A stretch of DNA of 64,000 bases from an uncultured Aquimonas sp. (GCF_937888285.1 NZ_CALART010000008.1:62001-126000), one strand, 5' to 3'; shown: positions 43,329 through 52,527, counted from the stretch's first letter. Translations and numbers: made by a program. Notes: generated by a model from the sequence alone, not told the origin.

Positions 43329-44759
43329 TCAGCAGGGGCATTCGGCGCCGCGCCTGAAGTACCACCACCAGGTGATGGCGATGCAGCTCAGGTAGAAGGC
43401 GACGAAGCCGTAAAGCGCGGCCTCGGCGCTGCCGGTCAGGGCCAGCGAGGAACCGAAGCTCTTGGGGATGAAGAAACCGCCGTAGGCGCCGATGGCGCTG
43501 GAAAAGCCAATCACCGCCGCAGACTCGATGCCGGCGCGGCGGGTGGCGGCGGCGCGCGCTCGGGCGTCTGCATTGGCGCCGAGAGCGCGCTCGTGCTGGG
43601 TGCGGAAGATCACCGGGATCATCCGGAAGGTGCTGGCATTGCCGATGCCAGAGAGCACAAACAGCAGCATGAACATGGCGAGGAAGCCGGTGAAGCTGCC
43701 GCCGCCGTTGGCTCCGGGGAGGAAGGCGATGACGCCCACCACGCCCGCGACCATGCCCACGAAAACGAGAAAGGTGAGCAGCGCTCCTCCGAGCTTGTCA
43801 GCCAGCACGCCGCCCGCGGAGCGCATCAGCGCGCCCACCAGCGGACCGAGGAAGGCGTACTTGAGCGCGTCGACTTCGGGGAACAGGGTCTTGCTCAGCA
43901 TCGGGAAGCCAGCCGAGAAACCGATGAAGCTGCCGAAGGTGCCGATGTACAGCCAGCACATCAGCCAGTTGTGCTTCCGGGTGAAGATCGCCGACTGCTC
44001 GGCGAAGCTGGAGCGAGAAGCCTGCAGGTCGTTCATCCCGAACCAGGCTGCCAGCGCGGCGGCGAGGATGAAGGGCACCCAGACGAAGCCCGCGTTCTGC
44101 AGATACAGCGCCTTGCCCTCGGCGGTCATCTGCGGGCCGCCAGCTAGGCCTCCAAAAACCGCAAACCCAAGCACCACCGGCACCACGAACTGCACGGCCG
44201 AGACGCCCAGATTGCCGAGCCCGGCGTTCATGCCCAAGGCATAACCCTGGCGCGCCTTCGGAAAGAAGAACGAGATGTTCGACATCGAGGACGCGAAGTT
44301 GCCGCCACCGAAACCGCACAGGACGGCGATGGCCACGAAGTGCCAGTACGGCGTGCCCGGATCCTGCACGGCGAAGCCCAGCCACAATGCCGGCACCAGC
44401 AGGCTGGCGGTGGAGATCGCCGTCCAGCGCCGGCCACCGAAGATCGGCACCATAAAGCTGTAGAAGATGCGCAGGGTGGCGCCGGACAGGGCCGGCAACG
44501 CCGCCAGCCAGAACAGCTGATCCGTGCTGAAGCTGAAGCCGACACGGTTCAGATTGACCGCGACCGCCGAGAACACCATCCATACAGCAAAAGCGAGCAG
44601 CAGGGCGGGGATCGAGATCCACAGATTGCGGTTGGCGATGCGGCTGCCGGTGTCGGCCCAGAAGGTCGGGTCTTCGACGGTCCAGACATCGATAGCGCCC
44701 TTGGGCTTCGGGGATGCGGCGGCTGTGGGTTTGGCGACGGGCGCCTTGGCGGAGGGCAT
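43329..44759 (-). CDS. narK: Nitrate/nitrite transporter of the NarK family (first gene of the nar operon)
   Basis: 476 residues from ATG 44759, 12 helices after a cytoplasmic N-terminus of about 55 residues rich in Ala/Lys/Pro. Signatures CGFGGGNFASSMSNISFFFP and GAYGGFFIPKSFG carry the NarK glycine motifs. The frame is open to ATG 44825, but an FNR-like box begins at that base, so the later ATG is preferred; its ribosome site is poor. It ends MFS-like with a short tail EC-PC. It leads the operon narK-narGHJI-PpiC-narK. Confidence 0.92.
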   Translation of the reverse strand: MPSAKAPVAKPTAAASPKPKGAIDVWTVEDPTFWADTGSRIANRNLWISIPALLLAFAVWMVFSAVAVNLNRVGFSFSTDQLFWLAALPALSGATLRIFYSFMVPIFGGRRWTAISTASLLVPALWLGFAVQDPGTPYWHFVAIAVLCGFGGGNFASSMSNISFFFPKARQGYALGMNAGLGNLGVSAVQFVVPVVLGFAVFGGLAGGPQMTAEGKALYLQNAGFVWVPFILAAALAAWFGMNDLQASRSSFAEQSAIFTRKHNWLMCWLYIGTFGSFIGFSAGFPMLSKTLFPEVDALKYAFLGPLVGALMRSAGGVLADKLGGALLTFLVFVGMVAGVVGVIAFLPGANGGGSFTGFLAMFMLLFVLSGIGNASTFRMIPVIFRTQHERALGANADARARAAATRRAGIESAAVIGFSSAIGAYGGFFIPKSFGSSLALTGSAEAALYGFVAFYLSCIAITWWWYFRRGAECPC

Positions 44760-44824
44760 CGGAGAGCCGGAACGTCGAAAGTGGGTGATGGCGCGCAGTG
44801 TGGTGCGCCCGATTCCCGTCGCCA

Positions 44825-44838
44825 TTGATGTGGGTCAA
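44825..44838 (-). promoter_or_regulatory. FNR-like box of the nar operon
   Basis: TTGAT-GTGG-GTCAA (as written on plus), one mismatch to the FNR consensus, between modC and narK. Placed at -41.5 it predicts a start near 44790, with CACACT at -10 and a 31-nt leader. Confidence 0.7.
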
Positions 44839-44888
44839 GACGGGTTGCACACCTGCGTGAAGATCGAAGGGGGTGGCTTCGCCGGACA

Positions 44889-45941
44889 TCAGTCCAGCAG
44901 CGCGGCCGACTTGAGCAGCAGATGCACGCCTTGGCCTTCCCCGAGATCGAGCTGACGGCAGGCGCGCCGGGTCAGCTCCGCGCACAGCGGCAGACCCGCC
45001 GCACTGCGGCAGTGGACAAGGCTGCGGCCAGGTCCGCTGTCGACAATGCGCTCGACGCGAACAGGCAATCTGTTCTGGAAGCTGAGCTCGTGGGGCGCGT
45101 CGCGGCTGAGTCCGACGTCACGCGCGGCGATCCGCAAACGTGCCCGCCGCGGCAGCGCAGCAGCGGCGGGCAACCACAGCCGCAGATCGGCGCAGGCCAG
45201 CTCTACCAAGGCATCCGCGGTGTCGTAGCTGATCGGCTCGACCTCGATGAGGTTGATTGGACCCGCCTCCGGATCAAGCCCCGCGTCCATTGCCATCGCC
45301 TGCAGGGGCTGGGCAGGCCGCAGCACGCCGGCCCGCATCAACAGCACCTGGTCGGCGAGCCGCTCCACCTCCTCGGCAGCGTGGCTGACGTAGAGCATGG
45401 GTACGTCCAGATCGATCTGCAGGCGCCGCAGGTCGCGCAGGATGCCGAGCTTGGCGGGGCGATCCAGCGCCGACAGCGGCTCGTCGAGCAGCAGCAGACG
45501 CGGGCTGCACAGCAGGGCGCGGCCGATCGCGAGGCGCTGGCGCTGGCCGCCAGAGAGGCTGTGTACGGTTTGTCCGAACAGAGCAGCAAGTCCGAGTGCA
45601 GCAATCGCCGCATCAGGATCGATGCGTGGCGCGCGGCTGCGGCGGTAGCCGTACTCCAGGTTCTCGCGCACCGAAAGGTGTGGAAACAGTGCGGGCTGCT
45701 GGGCCACGTAGCCCAGGCTGCGACGGTGCGGCGGCAGGCCGCGGCGACCGTCCTGCCAGACTTCGTCGCCCAGGCGGAGACGCGCGGCGCGCGGCTGGAT
45801 CAGTCCGGCCAACCAGCGCAACAGCAGGCTCTTGCCGCAGCCGGAAGGCCCGAATACCGCGTGCACGCCACCGCCAACGAGTTCAATCCGGCTGTGCAGA
45901 CGGAACTGACCAAAGTGCGCATCGATCTCTCCCGAGAGCAT
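44889..45941 (-). CDS. modC: Molybdate ABC transporter, ATP-binding protein
   Basis: 350 residues. Walker A GPSGCGKS, signature LSGGQRQR, Walker B LLLLDEPLSALD; the C-terminal part (about 230-345) is a TOBE-type molybdate-sensing domain as in ModC. Drives import of molybdate needed for NarG. ATG shares one base with the modB stop (TGATG). Last gene of the moa-mod operon; 130 nt further lies the nar start. Confidence 0.94.
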   Translation of the reverse strand: MLSGEIDAHFGQFRLHSRIELVGGGVHAVFGPSGCGKSLLLRWLAGLIQPRAARLRLGDEVWQDGRRGLPPHRRSLGYVAQQPALFPHLSVRENLEYGYRRSRAPRIDPDAAIAALGLAALFGQTVHSLSGGQRQRLAIGRALLCSPRLLLLDEPLSALDRPAKLGILRDLRRLQIDLDVPMLYVSHAAEEVERLADQVLLMRAGVLRPAQPLQAMAMDAGLDPEAGPINLIEVEPISYDTADALVELACADLRLWLPAAAALPRRARLRIAARDVGLSRDAPHELSFQNRLPVRVERIVDSGPGRSLVHCRSAAGLPLCAELTRRACRQLDLGEGQGVHLLLKSAALLD

Positions 45942-46633
45942 CAGCCCGCCCCTGCGGCACCGCGCCTGCGCAGAGCGAACAGCAGGGCCAGCAGAACGAA
46001 GGCGCTGCCGAGCATCAGCAGCGAAAGGCGATGTGCGCGCGCGTAATCGAGAGCCTCGGCGGCGTCATAAATGGCGATCGACAGCACCTGGGTCTGGCCG
46101 GGAATGTTGCCGCCGAGCATCAGGATCACCCCGAATTCGCCCAGGGTGTGGGCGAACACGAGGGTCGCCGCAGTCAGCAGGCTGCCGCGCAGCAGGGGCA
46201 GCAGCACGCTGAAGAAGCGATCAACGGGTCCGGCGCCCAGCGTGGCTGCCATGTCCAGAGGCGCCCTTCCGATCGCGCGCAGGCCCTCATGCAGGGGCTG
46301 CACCGCGAAAGGCAGCGAATACAGCACAGAACCGATCACCAGACCTGGAAAGCTGAAAGCGAGATGCGGCAGGCCGAAGCGCTCCAGGCTGGCGCCGACC
46401 GCGCCCTGCGGGCCCAGCAGGATGAGCAGATAGAAGCCGAGGACGGTCGGCGGCAGCACCAGCGGCAGCGCGATCAGCGCTTCCACCAGCGGCTTCACTT
46501 TCGACTCCGACCAGGCCAGCCAAGCCGCCAGCGGCAGACCCAGCAACAACAGGATCACGGTCGTCCACAGGCACAGCGAGAGCGTGAGCCGGATCACCGG
46601 CCAGTCCAGCGCGAGGGCCTGCCAGAGACTCAC
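45941..46633 (-). CDS. modB: Molybdate ABC transporter, permease
   Basis: 230 residues, five to six membrane helices and the EAA loop (AIGRAPLDMAATLGAGPVDRF) that contacts ModC. Start codon GTG, overlapping the modA stop as GTGA. Confidence 0.94.
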   Translation of the reverse strand: MSLWQALALDWPVIRLTLSLCLWTTVILLLLGLPLAAWLAWSESKVKPLVEALIALPLVLPPTVLGFYLLILLGPQGAVGASLERFGLPHLAFSFPGLVIGSVLYSLPFAVQPLHEGLRAIGRAPLDMAATLGAGPVDRFFSVLLPLLRGSLLTAATLVFAHTLGEFGVILMLGGNIPGQTQVLSIAIYDAAEALDYARAHRLSLLMLGSAFVLLALLFALRRRGAAGAG

Positions 46634-47367
46634 GGCAGGGCGAAGCCGGAGGCGGCCAGATGCGCGCGGCCACGTTCGCCCAGCACGAAGTCGAGCAGAC
46701 GCTCGGCGTCAGGGTTGGATGCGCCGCGACGGGTCAGCATGACCGCCTGCCAGAGCGGGCTGTGCAGGGCCTCGTCGATCAGCGCATGGCGCCCGCCCGG
46801 CAGCCGGCCGTCGAGCACCAGACTCTTGGCAATGACGCCGGCCTCCACCGCGCCGCTGGCAATGAAGTGGGCGCTCTGTCCGGCGTTCTCCGCCAGCACC
46901 AGCTTTGGTCGCAGCGCTTCAATCACGCCGCTCGCGCTAAGGGCTTCGATGGCGCGCTGCCCATACGGCGCATGCTCGGGGTTGGCGATAGCGATGCGCC
47001 GGATGCCCGGAGCGAGCAGGTCCTGTGGGCGCGGCGCGGCGCCCTCGCCGCGGATCCAGATCACGAGACGACCGCGTCCGTAGCGCTGCGGCTCGCCGCC
47101 CAGACCGTCAGCGGCAAGCTGCTGCGGGTAGCGCTCATCCGCGGACAAATAGACATCGAAGGGCGCACCGTGCCGGATCTGGGTCGCGAACTTGCCGGAA
47201 GACCCATAGCTGATTCGCAGCAGTACGTCCGGGTGGCGCTCGCGGTATTCCGCCGCCATCGCCTCCATCGCCGGACGCAGGTCCGAAGCCGCCGCCACAC
47301 GCACTTCGCCCGCCCGGGCCGACCCGATGAGCAGCAGGCCAAGGACCAGCGCCAGCCAGGCTCTCAT
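46630..47367 (-). CDS. modA: Molybdate ABC transporter, substrate-binding protein
   Basis: 245-residue periplasmic binding protein with a signal peptide cut near Ala19 (GSARAGEV). Binding-site stretches ASDLRPAMEAM and GSSGKFATQI carry the oxyanion-binding serines, and the EHAPYGQRA segment is a further ModA hallmark. ATG 47367 overlaps the preceding gene stop (ATGA). Confidence 0.94.
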   Translation of the reverse strand: MRAWLALVLGLLLIGSARAGEVRVAAASDLRPAMEAMAAEYRERHPDVLLRISYGSSGKFATQIRHGAPFDVYLSADERYPQQLAADGLGGEPQRYGRGRLVIWIRGEGAAPRPQDLLAPGIRRIAIANPEHAPYGQRAIEALSASGVIEALRPKLVLAENAGQSAHFIASGAVEAGVIAKSLVLDGRLPGGRHALIDEALHSPLWQAVMLTRRGASNPDAERLLDFVLGERGRAHLAASGFALP

Positions 47368-47717
47368 GCTGGACGCGCCTTGCGCGGCAGCCGCGCACGC
47401 ACGCTGTCGCGGACGTCGACCTCGAACTCGACGGTCAGCGCCGCCTCGCCCTGGCCGATCTGGAAGGTCAGGCCCTCGCGGCACGGCAGGCGCTGCACGT
47501 AGTCCAGCACCGGCGCGCGCGGCAGCCGCAGCTCCAGCTCGGCACCACGCCAGTCGAGCTCGGCCGTCTGGCCCTCGTACAGACGCAGGCGCCGCTGCTG
47601 GCGATGGATCTCGTCCAGACGCGTCTCATCGCAGAGCGCCAGACCGTCGAGCAGGTACGCAAGTTCGGCTTCGGAGATGCGGAAACGCAGATGCTGGGAT
47701 TCGAGCTGAAGTTTCAT
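47364..47717 (-). CDS. DUF7009-like protein of the mod operon
   Basis: 117 residues, soluble, beta-rich: MKLQLESQHLRFRISEAEL and later LTFQIGQGEAALTVEFEVD. It resembles the small DUF7009 family (MKxxLxxNSLRxRLxxxEV). It is translationally coupled to modA, so a link to molybdate handling is likely but unproven. Confidence 0.75.
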   Translation of the reverse strand: MKLQLESQHLRFRISEAELAYLLDGLALCDETRLDEIHRQQRRLRLYEGQTAELDWRGAELELRLPRAPVLDYVQRLPCREGLTFQIGQGEAALTVEFEVDVRDSVRARLPRKARPA

Positions 47718-47779
47718 TGGAGATCGCTGTCGAAGCGTGGTGGAGTGGAGTACTCAGCGGGTCGTCGGGGCTCTGTTGG

Positions 47780-48367
47780 TCAGCCGCTTGCGAGCCTCTG
47801 CCAGTCCGCGGGCGTGTTGGCATTGGCAAGCTGCGCGCGCTCCCCCGGGCCAAGCGCCAGCGACTGCACGTTGAGTGCGGCCTGCAGCCGGTGCAGCGCG
47901 CGCGGGGCATCCGGATCGCGCAGCCAGGCCGCCAGCCACAGGCGCAGATCCCCATCGAGCTGCAAACGCATCGGCAGCGGGGACTCGGCGAAGCGCGTAC
48001 AGGCGCGGGGTGGTGCATCCAGCAATCGCTGCAGCAGCGGCAGAGCAAGGCGGGGCATGTCCACCGGCACCACGAGGAGTACGCAATCGGGCAGCACTTG
48101 GGCGGCGCTGGCGATACCGCCCAGCGGCCCGCGGCCGGGTGCCTGATCGATCACGCCCGCGTACTCGGGTCGGGCGCCGCTGACCACGACCTGCGACAGC
48201 GGCAGCGCCGACAGCAGGGCGTGCATGTGCGCGATCAGCGGCTGTCCCTGCCAGTCGAGCCCCGCTTTGTCCCGGCCCATGCGGGTGGATGCGCCGCCCG
48301 CCAGCAGCAGGCCGATCCTCGGCACGGTGGCATCAGTGCTCGTGGCCACAGTCCGGCCCGTGCACAT
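47780..48367 (-). CDS. mobA: Molybdenum cofactor guanylyltransferase
   Basis: Transfers GMP to Moco to form MGD, the cofactor form used by NarG. 195 residues. Nucleotide-binding motif LLLAGGASTRMGRDKAGL (about 20-37), then VVPVDMP with the catalytic Asp, both typical MobA. The N-terminal end overlaps moaE by 35 nt if ATG 48367 is used; an in-frame GTG about six codons later (VATSTDA) is an alternative. Confidence 0.92.
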   Translation of the reverse strand: MCTGRTVATSTDATVPRIGLLLAGGASTRMGRDKAGLDWQGQPLIAHMHALLSALPLSQVVVSGARPEYAGVIDQAPGRGPLGGIASAAQVLPDCVLLVVPVDMPRLALPLLQRLLDAPPRACTRFAESPLPMRLQLDGDLRLWLAAWLRDPDAPRALHRLQAALNVQSLALGPGERAQLANANTPADWQRLASG

Positions 48368-48857
48368 GCGGCTTCAGCGCGGCGGCCATCGGCTCGGCCT
48401 CGCGAACGCAGAGCGAACAGCCCTCGCTCCATTCACTGTCGCCATCGCTGTAGTGCTCCTTCTTCCAGATCGGCGACTCGTGCTTGACGATCTCGATGAC
48501 CTTGCGACAGGCACGGAAAGCCTCGTCACGGTGCGGCGTGCCAGCGGCCACCACCACCGCCAGATCGCCGATGCCAAGTCGCCCATGCGCGTGCGAGACA
48601 TGCAGTCGCAGGCGAGGGCCGAACTCCTCGGCGGCCGCCCGGCAGGCCCGCTCGAACACCTTCAGCACCAGCGGCGCGAACAGGCTGTAGCTGACCCCGG
48701 TAACGTCGCGGCCGTGATTGGCGTTGCGCACCCGACCGACGAACATCGTGATGCCGCCAAAGCCGGGATCGGAGACAAACTCGAGCGCGGCGGCGGGGTC
48801 CAGCGCGCGCTGATCGACGGCGTGTAGCTCCAGCTGGAAGGGTGATTCGGTCGTCAT
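48333..48857 (-). CDS. moaE: Molybdopterin synthase, large subunit, with His-rich tail
   Basis: 174 residues. With MoaD it converts cyclic pyranopterin monophosphate to molybdopterin. FVGRVRNANHGRDV and the catalytic lysines in VKHESPIWKKEHY (Lys125, Lys132, Lys133) are intact. The protein ends in HVHGPDCGHEH, a His/Cys-rich tail not found in the standard 150-residue MoaE, which may bind metal. It starts 3 nt after the moaD stop. Confidence 0.95.
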   Translation of the reverse strand: MTTESPFQLELHAVDQRALDPAAALEFVSDPGFGGITMFVGRVRNANHGRDVTGVSYSLFAPLVLKVFERACRAAAEEFGPRLRLHVSHAHGRLGIGDLAVVVAAGTPHRDEAFRACRKVIEIVKHESPIWKKEHYSDGDSEWSEGCSLCVREAEPMAAALKPHVHGPDCGHEH

Positions 48858-48860
48858 GGC

Positions 48861-49124
48861 TCAGCCTCCGCTGACCGGCGGCAGCAGGCACAGGCGGCCG
48901 TCTGCAGGAATCGAAGCGCCGTCGCGCAGCAGGCTGTCTTCGCTGGCGAAGGCCGAGACGCGCAGCAGGTCCGGCTTGAAGCGCGGCCAGTGTTGTTCGC
49001 CGTAGGTCTGCACGGCGGCGCGCGCGTCCGCCACCTTCAAGCCGGCCTCGGGCAGGTCCAAGCGCAGCAGGCTGTCGGGCTCGAACTCACTGAAGCAGCC
49101 GAACAGGCGGATCTCGATCTTCAT
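48861..49124 (-). CDS. moaD: Molybdopterin synthase, small sulfur-carrier subunit
   Basis: 87-residue ubiquitin-like protein ending in Gly-Gly (PPVSGG), the site that becomes a thiocarboxylate donor for molybdopterin. MKIEIRLFGCF is a typical start. The ATG overlaps the moeA stop (ATGA); MoaE follows directly. Confidence 0.93.
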   Translation of the reverse strand: MKIEIRLFGCFSEFEPDSLLRLDLPEAGLKVADARAAVQTYGEQHWPRFKPDLLRVSAFASEDSLLRDGASIPADGRLCLLPPVSGG

Positions 49125-50371
49125 GCAAGGGTCTCCGTGGCAAGCTGCAGGCCCCAATGCTCCAGGCCATGCACATCGATGGGTGTGCCGGCGGGCAGGA
49201 CTTCAGCCTCGGCCGGTAGTGCAGCCCAGGCATTGGCCTCGGCTAGCGGGCGCACCTTGAAGGACTCCTGTCCGCGCAGGAGCTCCACGCCAATGCGCCC
49301 GTCCTCCGCGATCCGTACGCAGGCCTTCTGGTACAGGGTGAAGCCAGACTTCTTGCGTGCGTCAGCAAGCAGCGGCAGCCGCCAGGGCCGCTCGGGCTTG
49401 AGACCCAGCAGGGCTCGCAAGGCCGCGCAGACGAAGAAACGGAAGCCCACGGCGCTGGAGGCTGGATTGCCAGGCAGGCCGAAGTAGAGCTGGCCACCCG
49501 GCAGGCGCGCGAACAGCAGAGGTTTGCCCGGGCGCATGCGCAGCTTGTGGAAGACGAGTTGCGCACCGAGTTCGCGAAGCACCTCGGGCACGAAGTCATA
49601 GCGCCCCATCGACACCGCGCCCGTGCTCAGGATCACCTGCGCTCCCGCATCGACGGCTTCGCCGATCGACTGTCGCAGCGGTGCCGCTTCATCAGGCAGC
49701 ACGGCGTAGCGCAACAGCTCGGCACCGGCCGCAGCGATCGCTGCCGAGAGATACGGCCCATTGCTGTTGCGGATCTCGCCTGAGCCCAAGGGCGCGCCGG
49801 CCTCGACCAGCTCGCGGCCGGTGCAGAACAGGGCCAGCCGCGGCCGACGCACGATGTCGACGCGCGCACAGCCGATGCCAGCGAGCAGCAAGCGCTGCTG
49901 GGGGCCGATGCGGGTGCCGGCAGGCAGCGCACGCTCGCCGCAGCGGATGTCCTCACCGGCGCAGCGGATATGCTGCCCCGGCGGGACCTCGGCGGTGATC
50001 CCGATGCGCAGCGCGCGCCCCGCGGCGTCCTGATCCAGCACACGGATCTGCTCCACCGGAACCACGGCGTCGAGGCCATCGGGGATGCGCGCGCCGGTCA
50101 TGATTTCGCAGGCAGCATCGCTGGCGCGTGCTGCATCACCGGCGGCCTGTTCGCCGCGCACCTCGAACACTTCACCAGCCTGCGCGGTCCGAAGCCCAAG
50201 CGGCAGCGCATAGCCGTCCATCGCGGTGTTGTCGAAGGGTGGCAGGTCCTCGGCGCAGATCACGTCGGCCGCCAGCACCTGGTCCGATGCGACGTCGACA
50301 GCGACGGACTCGGCGGGATTGCGCTGCAAACCCTGCAGGATCAGCGCGCGCGCAGCCTCGACCTCAAGCAT
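49121..50371 (-). CDS. moeA: Molybdopterin molybdenumtransferase
   Basis: 416 residues; inserts Mo into adenylated molybdopterin. Motifs PPFDNTAMDGYAL (about 44-56), TGARIPDG and the GD-like signature STGAVSMGRYDFV, then LPGNPASSAVGF. ATG 50371 overlaps the moaC-moaB stop by 8 nt; the frame is open 6 codons further up. Confidence 0.94.
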   Translation of the reverse strand: MLEVEAARALILQGLQRNPAESVAVDVASDQVLAADVICAEDLPPFDNTAMDGYALPLGLRTAQAGEVFEVRGEQAAGDAARASDAACEIMTGARIPDGLDAVVPVEQIRVLDQDAAGRALRIGITAEVPPGQHIRCAGEDIRCGERALPAGTRIGPQQRLLLAGIGCARVDIVRRPRLALFCTGRELVEAGAPLGSGEIRNSNGPYLSAAIAAAGAELLRYAVLPDEAAPLRQSIGEAVDAGAQVILSTGAVSMGRYDFVPEVLRELGAQLVFHKLRMRPGKPLLFARLPGGQLYFGLPGNPASSAVGFRFFVCAALRALLGLKPERPWRLPLLADARKKSGFTLYQKACVRIAEDGRIGVELLRGQESFKVRPLAEANAWAALPAEAEVLPAGTPIDVHGLEHWGLQLATETLA

Positions 50372-51401
50372 GACTATGCCCTGCCCCACTCACCGGGTGC
50401 GGCTCACCGCGCAGCATCGCTCGTGCATGCGCCAGCAGCGGCCCGAGAATGGCCATGCCCTGGCTCACAGCCTTGGGGCTGCCCGGCAGCAGGATCACCA
50501 GACAGCCGCCAATCAGCCCCGCCTCGGCCCGCGACAGCCAGGCCAGTTCTGTGTGGTGGCGGCTTTCGCTGCGGAACAGCTCGCCGATGCCCGGCACGCT
50601 GCGATCGGCGACAGCACGCAAGGCTTCAGGGCTCAGGTCGCGCGGACCGAAGCCAGTACCGCCGGTGCACAGCACCAGCTCAAGTCCGGCGTCGGCCAGC
50701 GCGCGCAGGCGCGTCGACAGGGCTTCGATGCCATCAGGCAAGATCTCGACCACCTCGGGCGCGGCGCCCAGCGCCAGCAGGGCCTGCGTCAGCAGGGGGC
50801 CGGATCTGTCCTCGTACACGCCAGCAGCAGCCCGATCGCTGAGCGTCACCACTGCACAGCGTGCCCCGTCCATCCGCGCCGGCGACTGCGGCCGGTAGTG
50901 CGCGCGCTCCTCTTCGCTCAAACCTTCAGGACAGATCCACAGCCCCTTCTTGCCGCCCTCCTTGAAGAGCAGCTGGATGGACTGCAGCGACAGCGCCGGC
51001 TGCACCGGCTTGGTCAGGTCGTACAGGGTCAACAGCGCCGCATTGACGCCGGCCAGCGCCTCCATCTCGACGCCGGTGCGGGCTTCGCAGGCGACCTCGC
51101 AGTACACGCGGATGGCGCGGCGCACGGGCACCGCGATGCAGCGCACGTCGACGTACTCCAGCAGCAGTGGATGGCAGAGCGGCATCAGCTGGGCGGCCAT
51201 CTTGGCACCCTGCAGGCCGGCGACCTCGGCCATCAGCAGGGCATCGCCCTTGGGCAGACGACGCTCGACGATGGCCTCGAAAGCATCGCCTGGATGGAGC
51301 TCACCGACCGCAACCGCGCGCCGACGGGTCGGGCGCTTGCGGCGGACATCGGCCATATGAAAGCCGGCCCCACCGGGACCAGTCTCGGGTGCATGCGACA
51401 T
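50364..51401 (-). CDS. moaCB: Bifunctional MoaC-MoaB fusion
   Basis: 345 residues. N-terminal MoaC (about 1-165), the cyclic pyranopterin monophosphate synthase, with MADVRRKRPTRRRAVA, MPLCHPL and TGVEMEALAGVNAALL. C-terminal MoaB/Mog-like domain (about 180-330), which adenylates molybdopterin, with VVTLSDRAAAG, LCTGGTGFGPRD and LPGSPKAV. Such MoaC-MoaB fusions are known. The C-terminal end HSHA is short. Start 3 nt after the moaA stop. It replaces two separate genes in this operon. Confidence 0.93.
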   Translation of the reverse strand: MSHAPETGPGGAGFHMADVRRKRPTRRRAVAVGELHPGDAFEAIVERRLPKGDALLMAEVAGLQGAKMAAQLMPLCHPLLLEYVDVRCIAVPVRRAIRVYCEVACEARTGVEMEALAGVNAALLTLYDLTKPVQPALSLQSIQLLFKEGGKKGLWICPEGLSEEERAHYRPQSPARMDGARCAVVTLSDRAAAGVYEDRSGPLLTQALLALGAAPEVVEILPDGIEALSTRLRALADAGLELVLCTGGTGFGPRDLSPEALRAVADRSVPGIGELFRSESRHHTELAWLSRAEAGLIGGCLVILLPGSPKAVSQGMAILGPLLAHARAMLRGEPHPVSGAGHSHA

Positions 51402-51404
51402 GAT

Positions 51405-52388
51405 TCAGCCTCCGATGGATGCGAGATGCGGGGTCAGGCCGGTCTGACCTTCGTGCAGGCCATGGCCCAAGGCCTTGAGCCCCAGCTGGCTGATGAGCGC
51501 AGCCTGCAGCTCGTCGGCCTGGTCATCGTCCTGCAGCAGCGGCCGCAGTGGGATACCGACGTTGCCGAACAGGCACAGCCGGAGATCGCCCGACGAGGTC
51601 ACCCGCAGCCGGTTGCAGCCGGCGCAGAAGTCCCGCGAGTAGGGCGCGATGATGCCGATCCGGCCGCGGTAGTCGGGATGCGCGTATTCGCGCGCCGGGC
51701 CGGCGTCGGCGGCGCGCGGCAGCAGACTCCAGCCTTCGGTCTGCAGCGCGTCCTCCAGCGCCTCGGCACGGTAGTGATGGCGACGGAAGTACTCGAGGTT
51801 GTCGCCGGTCTGCATCAGCTCGATGAAGCGCAGGCTGATCGGTCGGTCGCGCAGGTAGTCGAGGAAGGCGGGCAGCTGATCGTCGTTCAGGCCGCGCAGC
51901 AGCACCGCATTGAGCTTGACTGCGGAGAGCCCCAGGGCCAATGCCCGATCGATCCCGTCGAGGATGTGCGGCAGGCGGTCATGTCCAGTGATCTCGGCGA
52001 ACCGCGCGCGGTCCAGCGCATCCACGCTCACGTTGAGGTGACTGAGGCCCGCAGCGCGCCAGTCATCGATCCGCTGTGGCAGCAGCACTCCATTGGTGGT
52101 CAGCGCGATCTTCTCGACACCGGGGACGGCCGCTGCGACACCGATGATGTCCGTGAGGTCGCGGCGCAGGCTGGGCTCACCGCCGGTCAACCGCACCTTG
52201 CGCATACCCAGACGGGCGAAGCCGGTGAGCAGGCGATGGATCTCGTCCACGCCGAGATGGCGAGGCAGGTCCGGGCGCGCCTGGTAACCCTTGGGCAGGC
52301 AGTAGCTGCAGCGGAAGTTGCAGGCCTCGATGACCGAGAGCCGCAGATAGGGGAAACGCCGACCGTAGCGGTCGATCAGGGACGCCAT
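51405..52388 (-). CDS. moaA: GTP 3',8-cyclase (radical SAM)
   Basis: 327 residues; first enzyme of Moco synthesis, with MoaC makes cyclic pyranopterin monophosphate from GTP. N-terminal cluster cysteines C23-x3-C27-x2-C30 (EACNFRCSYC); second cluster CAGCNRLRVTSSGDLRLC; C-terminal Gly-Gly (SIGG) needed for activity. AAAGGAG ribosome site before ATG 52388. First gene of a ten-gene operon reaching modC, preceded by a long folded leader and an FNR-like box. Confidence 0.96.
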   Translation of the reverse strand: MASLIDRYGRRFPYLRLSVIEACNFRCSYCLPKGYQARPDLPRHLGVDEIHRLLTGFARLGMRKVRLTGGEPSLRRDLTDIIGVAAAVPGVEKIALTTNGVLLPQRIDDWRAAGLSHLNVSVDALDRARFAEITGHDRLPHILDGIDRALALGLSAVKLNAVLLRGLNDDQLPAFLDYLRDRPISLRFIELMQTGDNLEYFRRHHYRAEALEDALQTEGWSLLPRAADAGPAREYAHPDYRGRIGIIAPYSRDFCAGCNRLRVTSSGDLRLCLFGNVGIPLRPLLQDDDQADELQAALISQLGLKALGHGLHEGQTGLTPHLASIGG

Positions 52389-52527
52389 GTGCCACTCCTT
52401 TCCAGATCGGGAAAGGCCAACCGTTTCCAGCCGACCCCGGTGGTCGCATAGACCACGGCCGGCCTCCATTGCCGGCACGCCGGCGGCAGGAGGTTCGGCT
52501 TTGGAGCGCCGCCCGAACCGCGGCGAC
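52389..52527 (-). promoter_or_regulatory. Structured leader of moaA, candidate Moco-type riboswitch
   Basis: From the predicted start the 139-nt leader holds four stems, in 5'-3' order: GGTTCGG/CCGAACC (52519-52492), CCTCC+TGCCG with CGGCA+GGAGG (52493-52463), CCGGCC+GTGGTC with GACCAC+GGTCGG (52462-52431), and CTTTCC/GGAAAG (52415-52398). The last one covers part of the AAGGAG ribosome site (52400-52395). Moco RNAs precede moaA in many gammaproteobacteria, but I could not match this to the motif base by base. Confidence 0.5.

Noticed and set aside
50226..52451. Long plus-strand open frame opposite moeA, moaCB and moaA
   Set aside because: Antisense shadow of three recognised Mo-cofactor genes; composition rich in Gln/His/Arg and no family motif.
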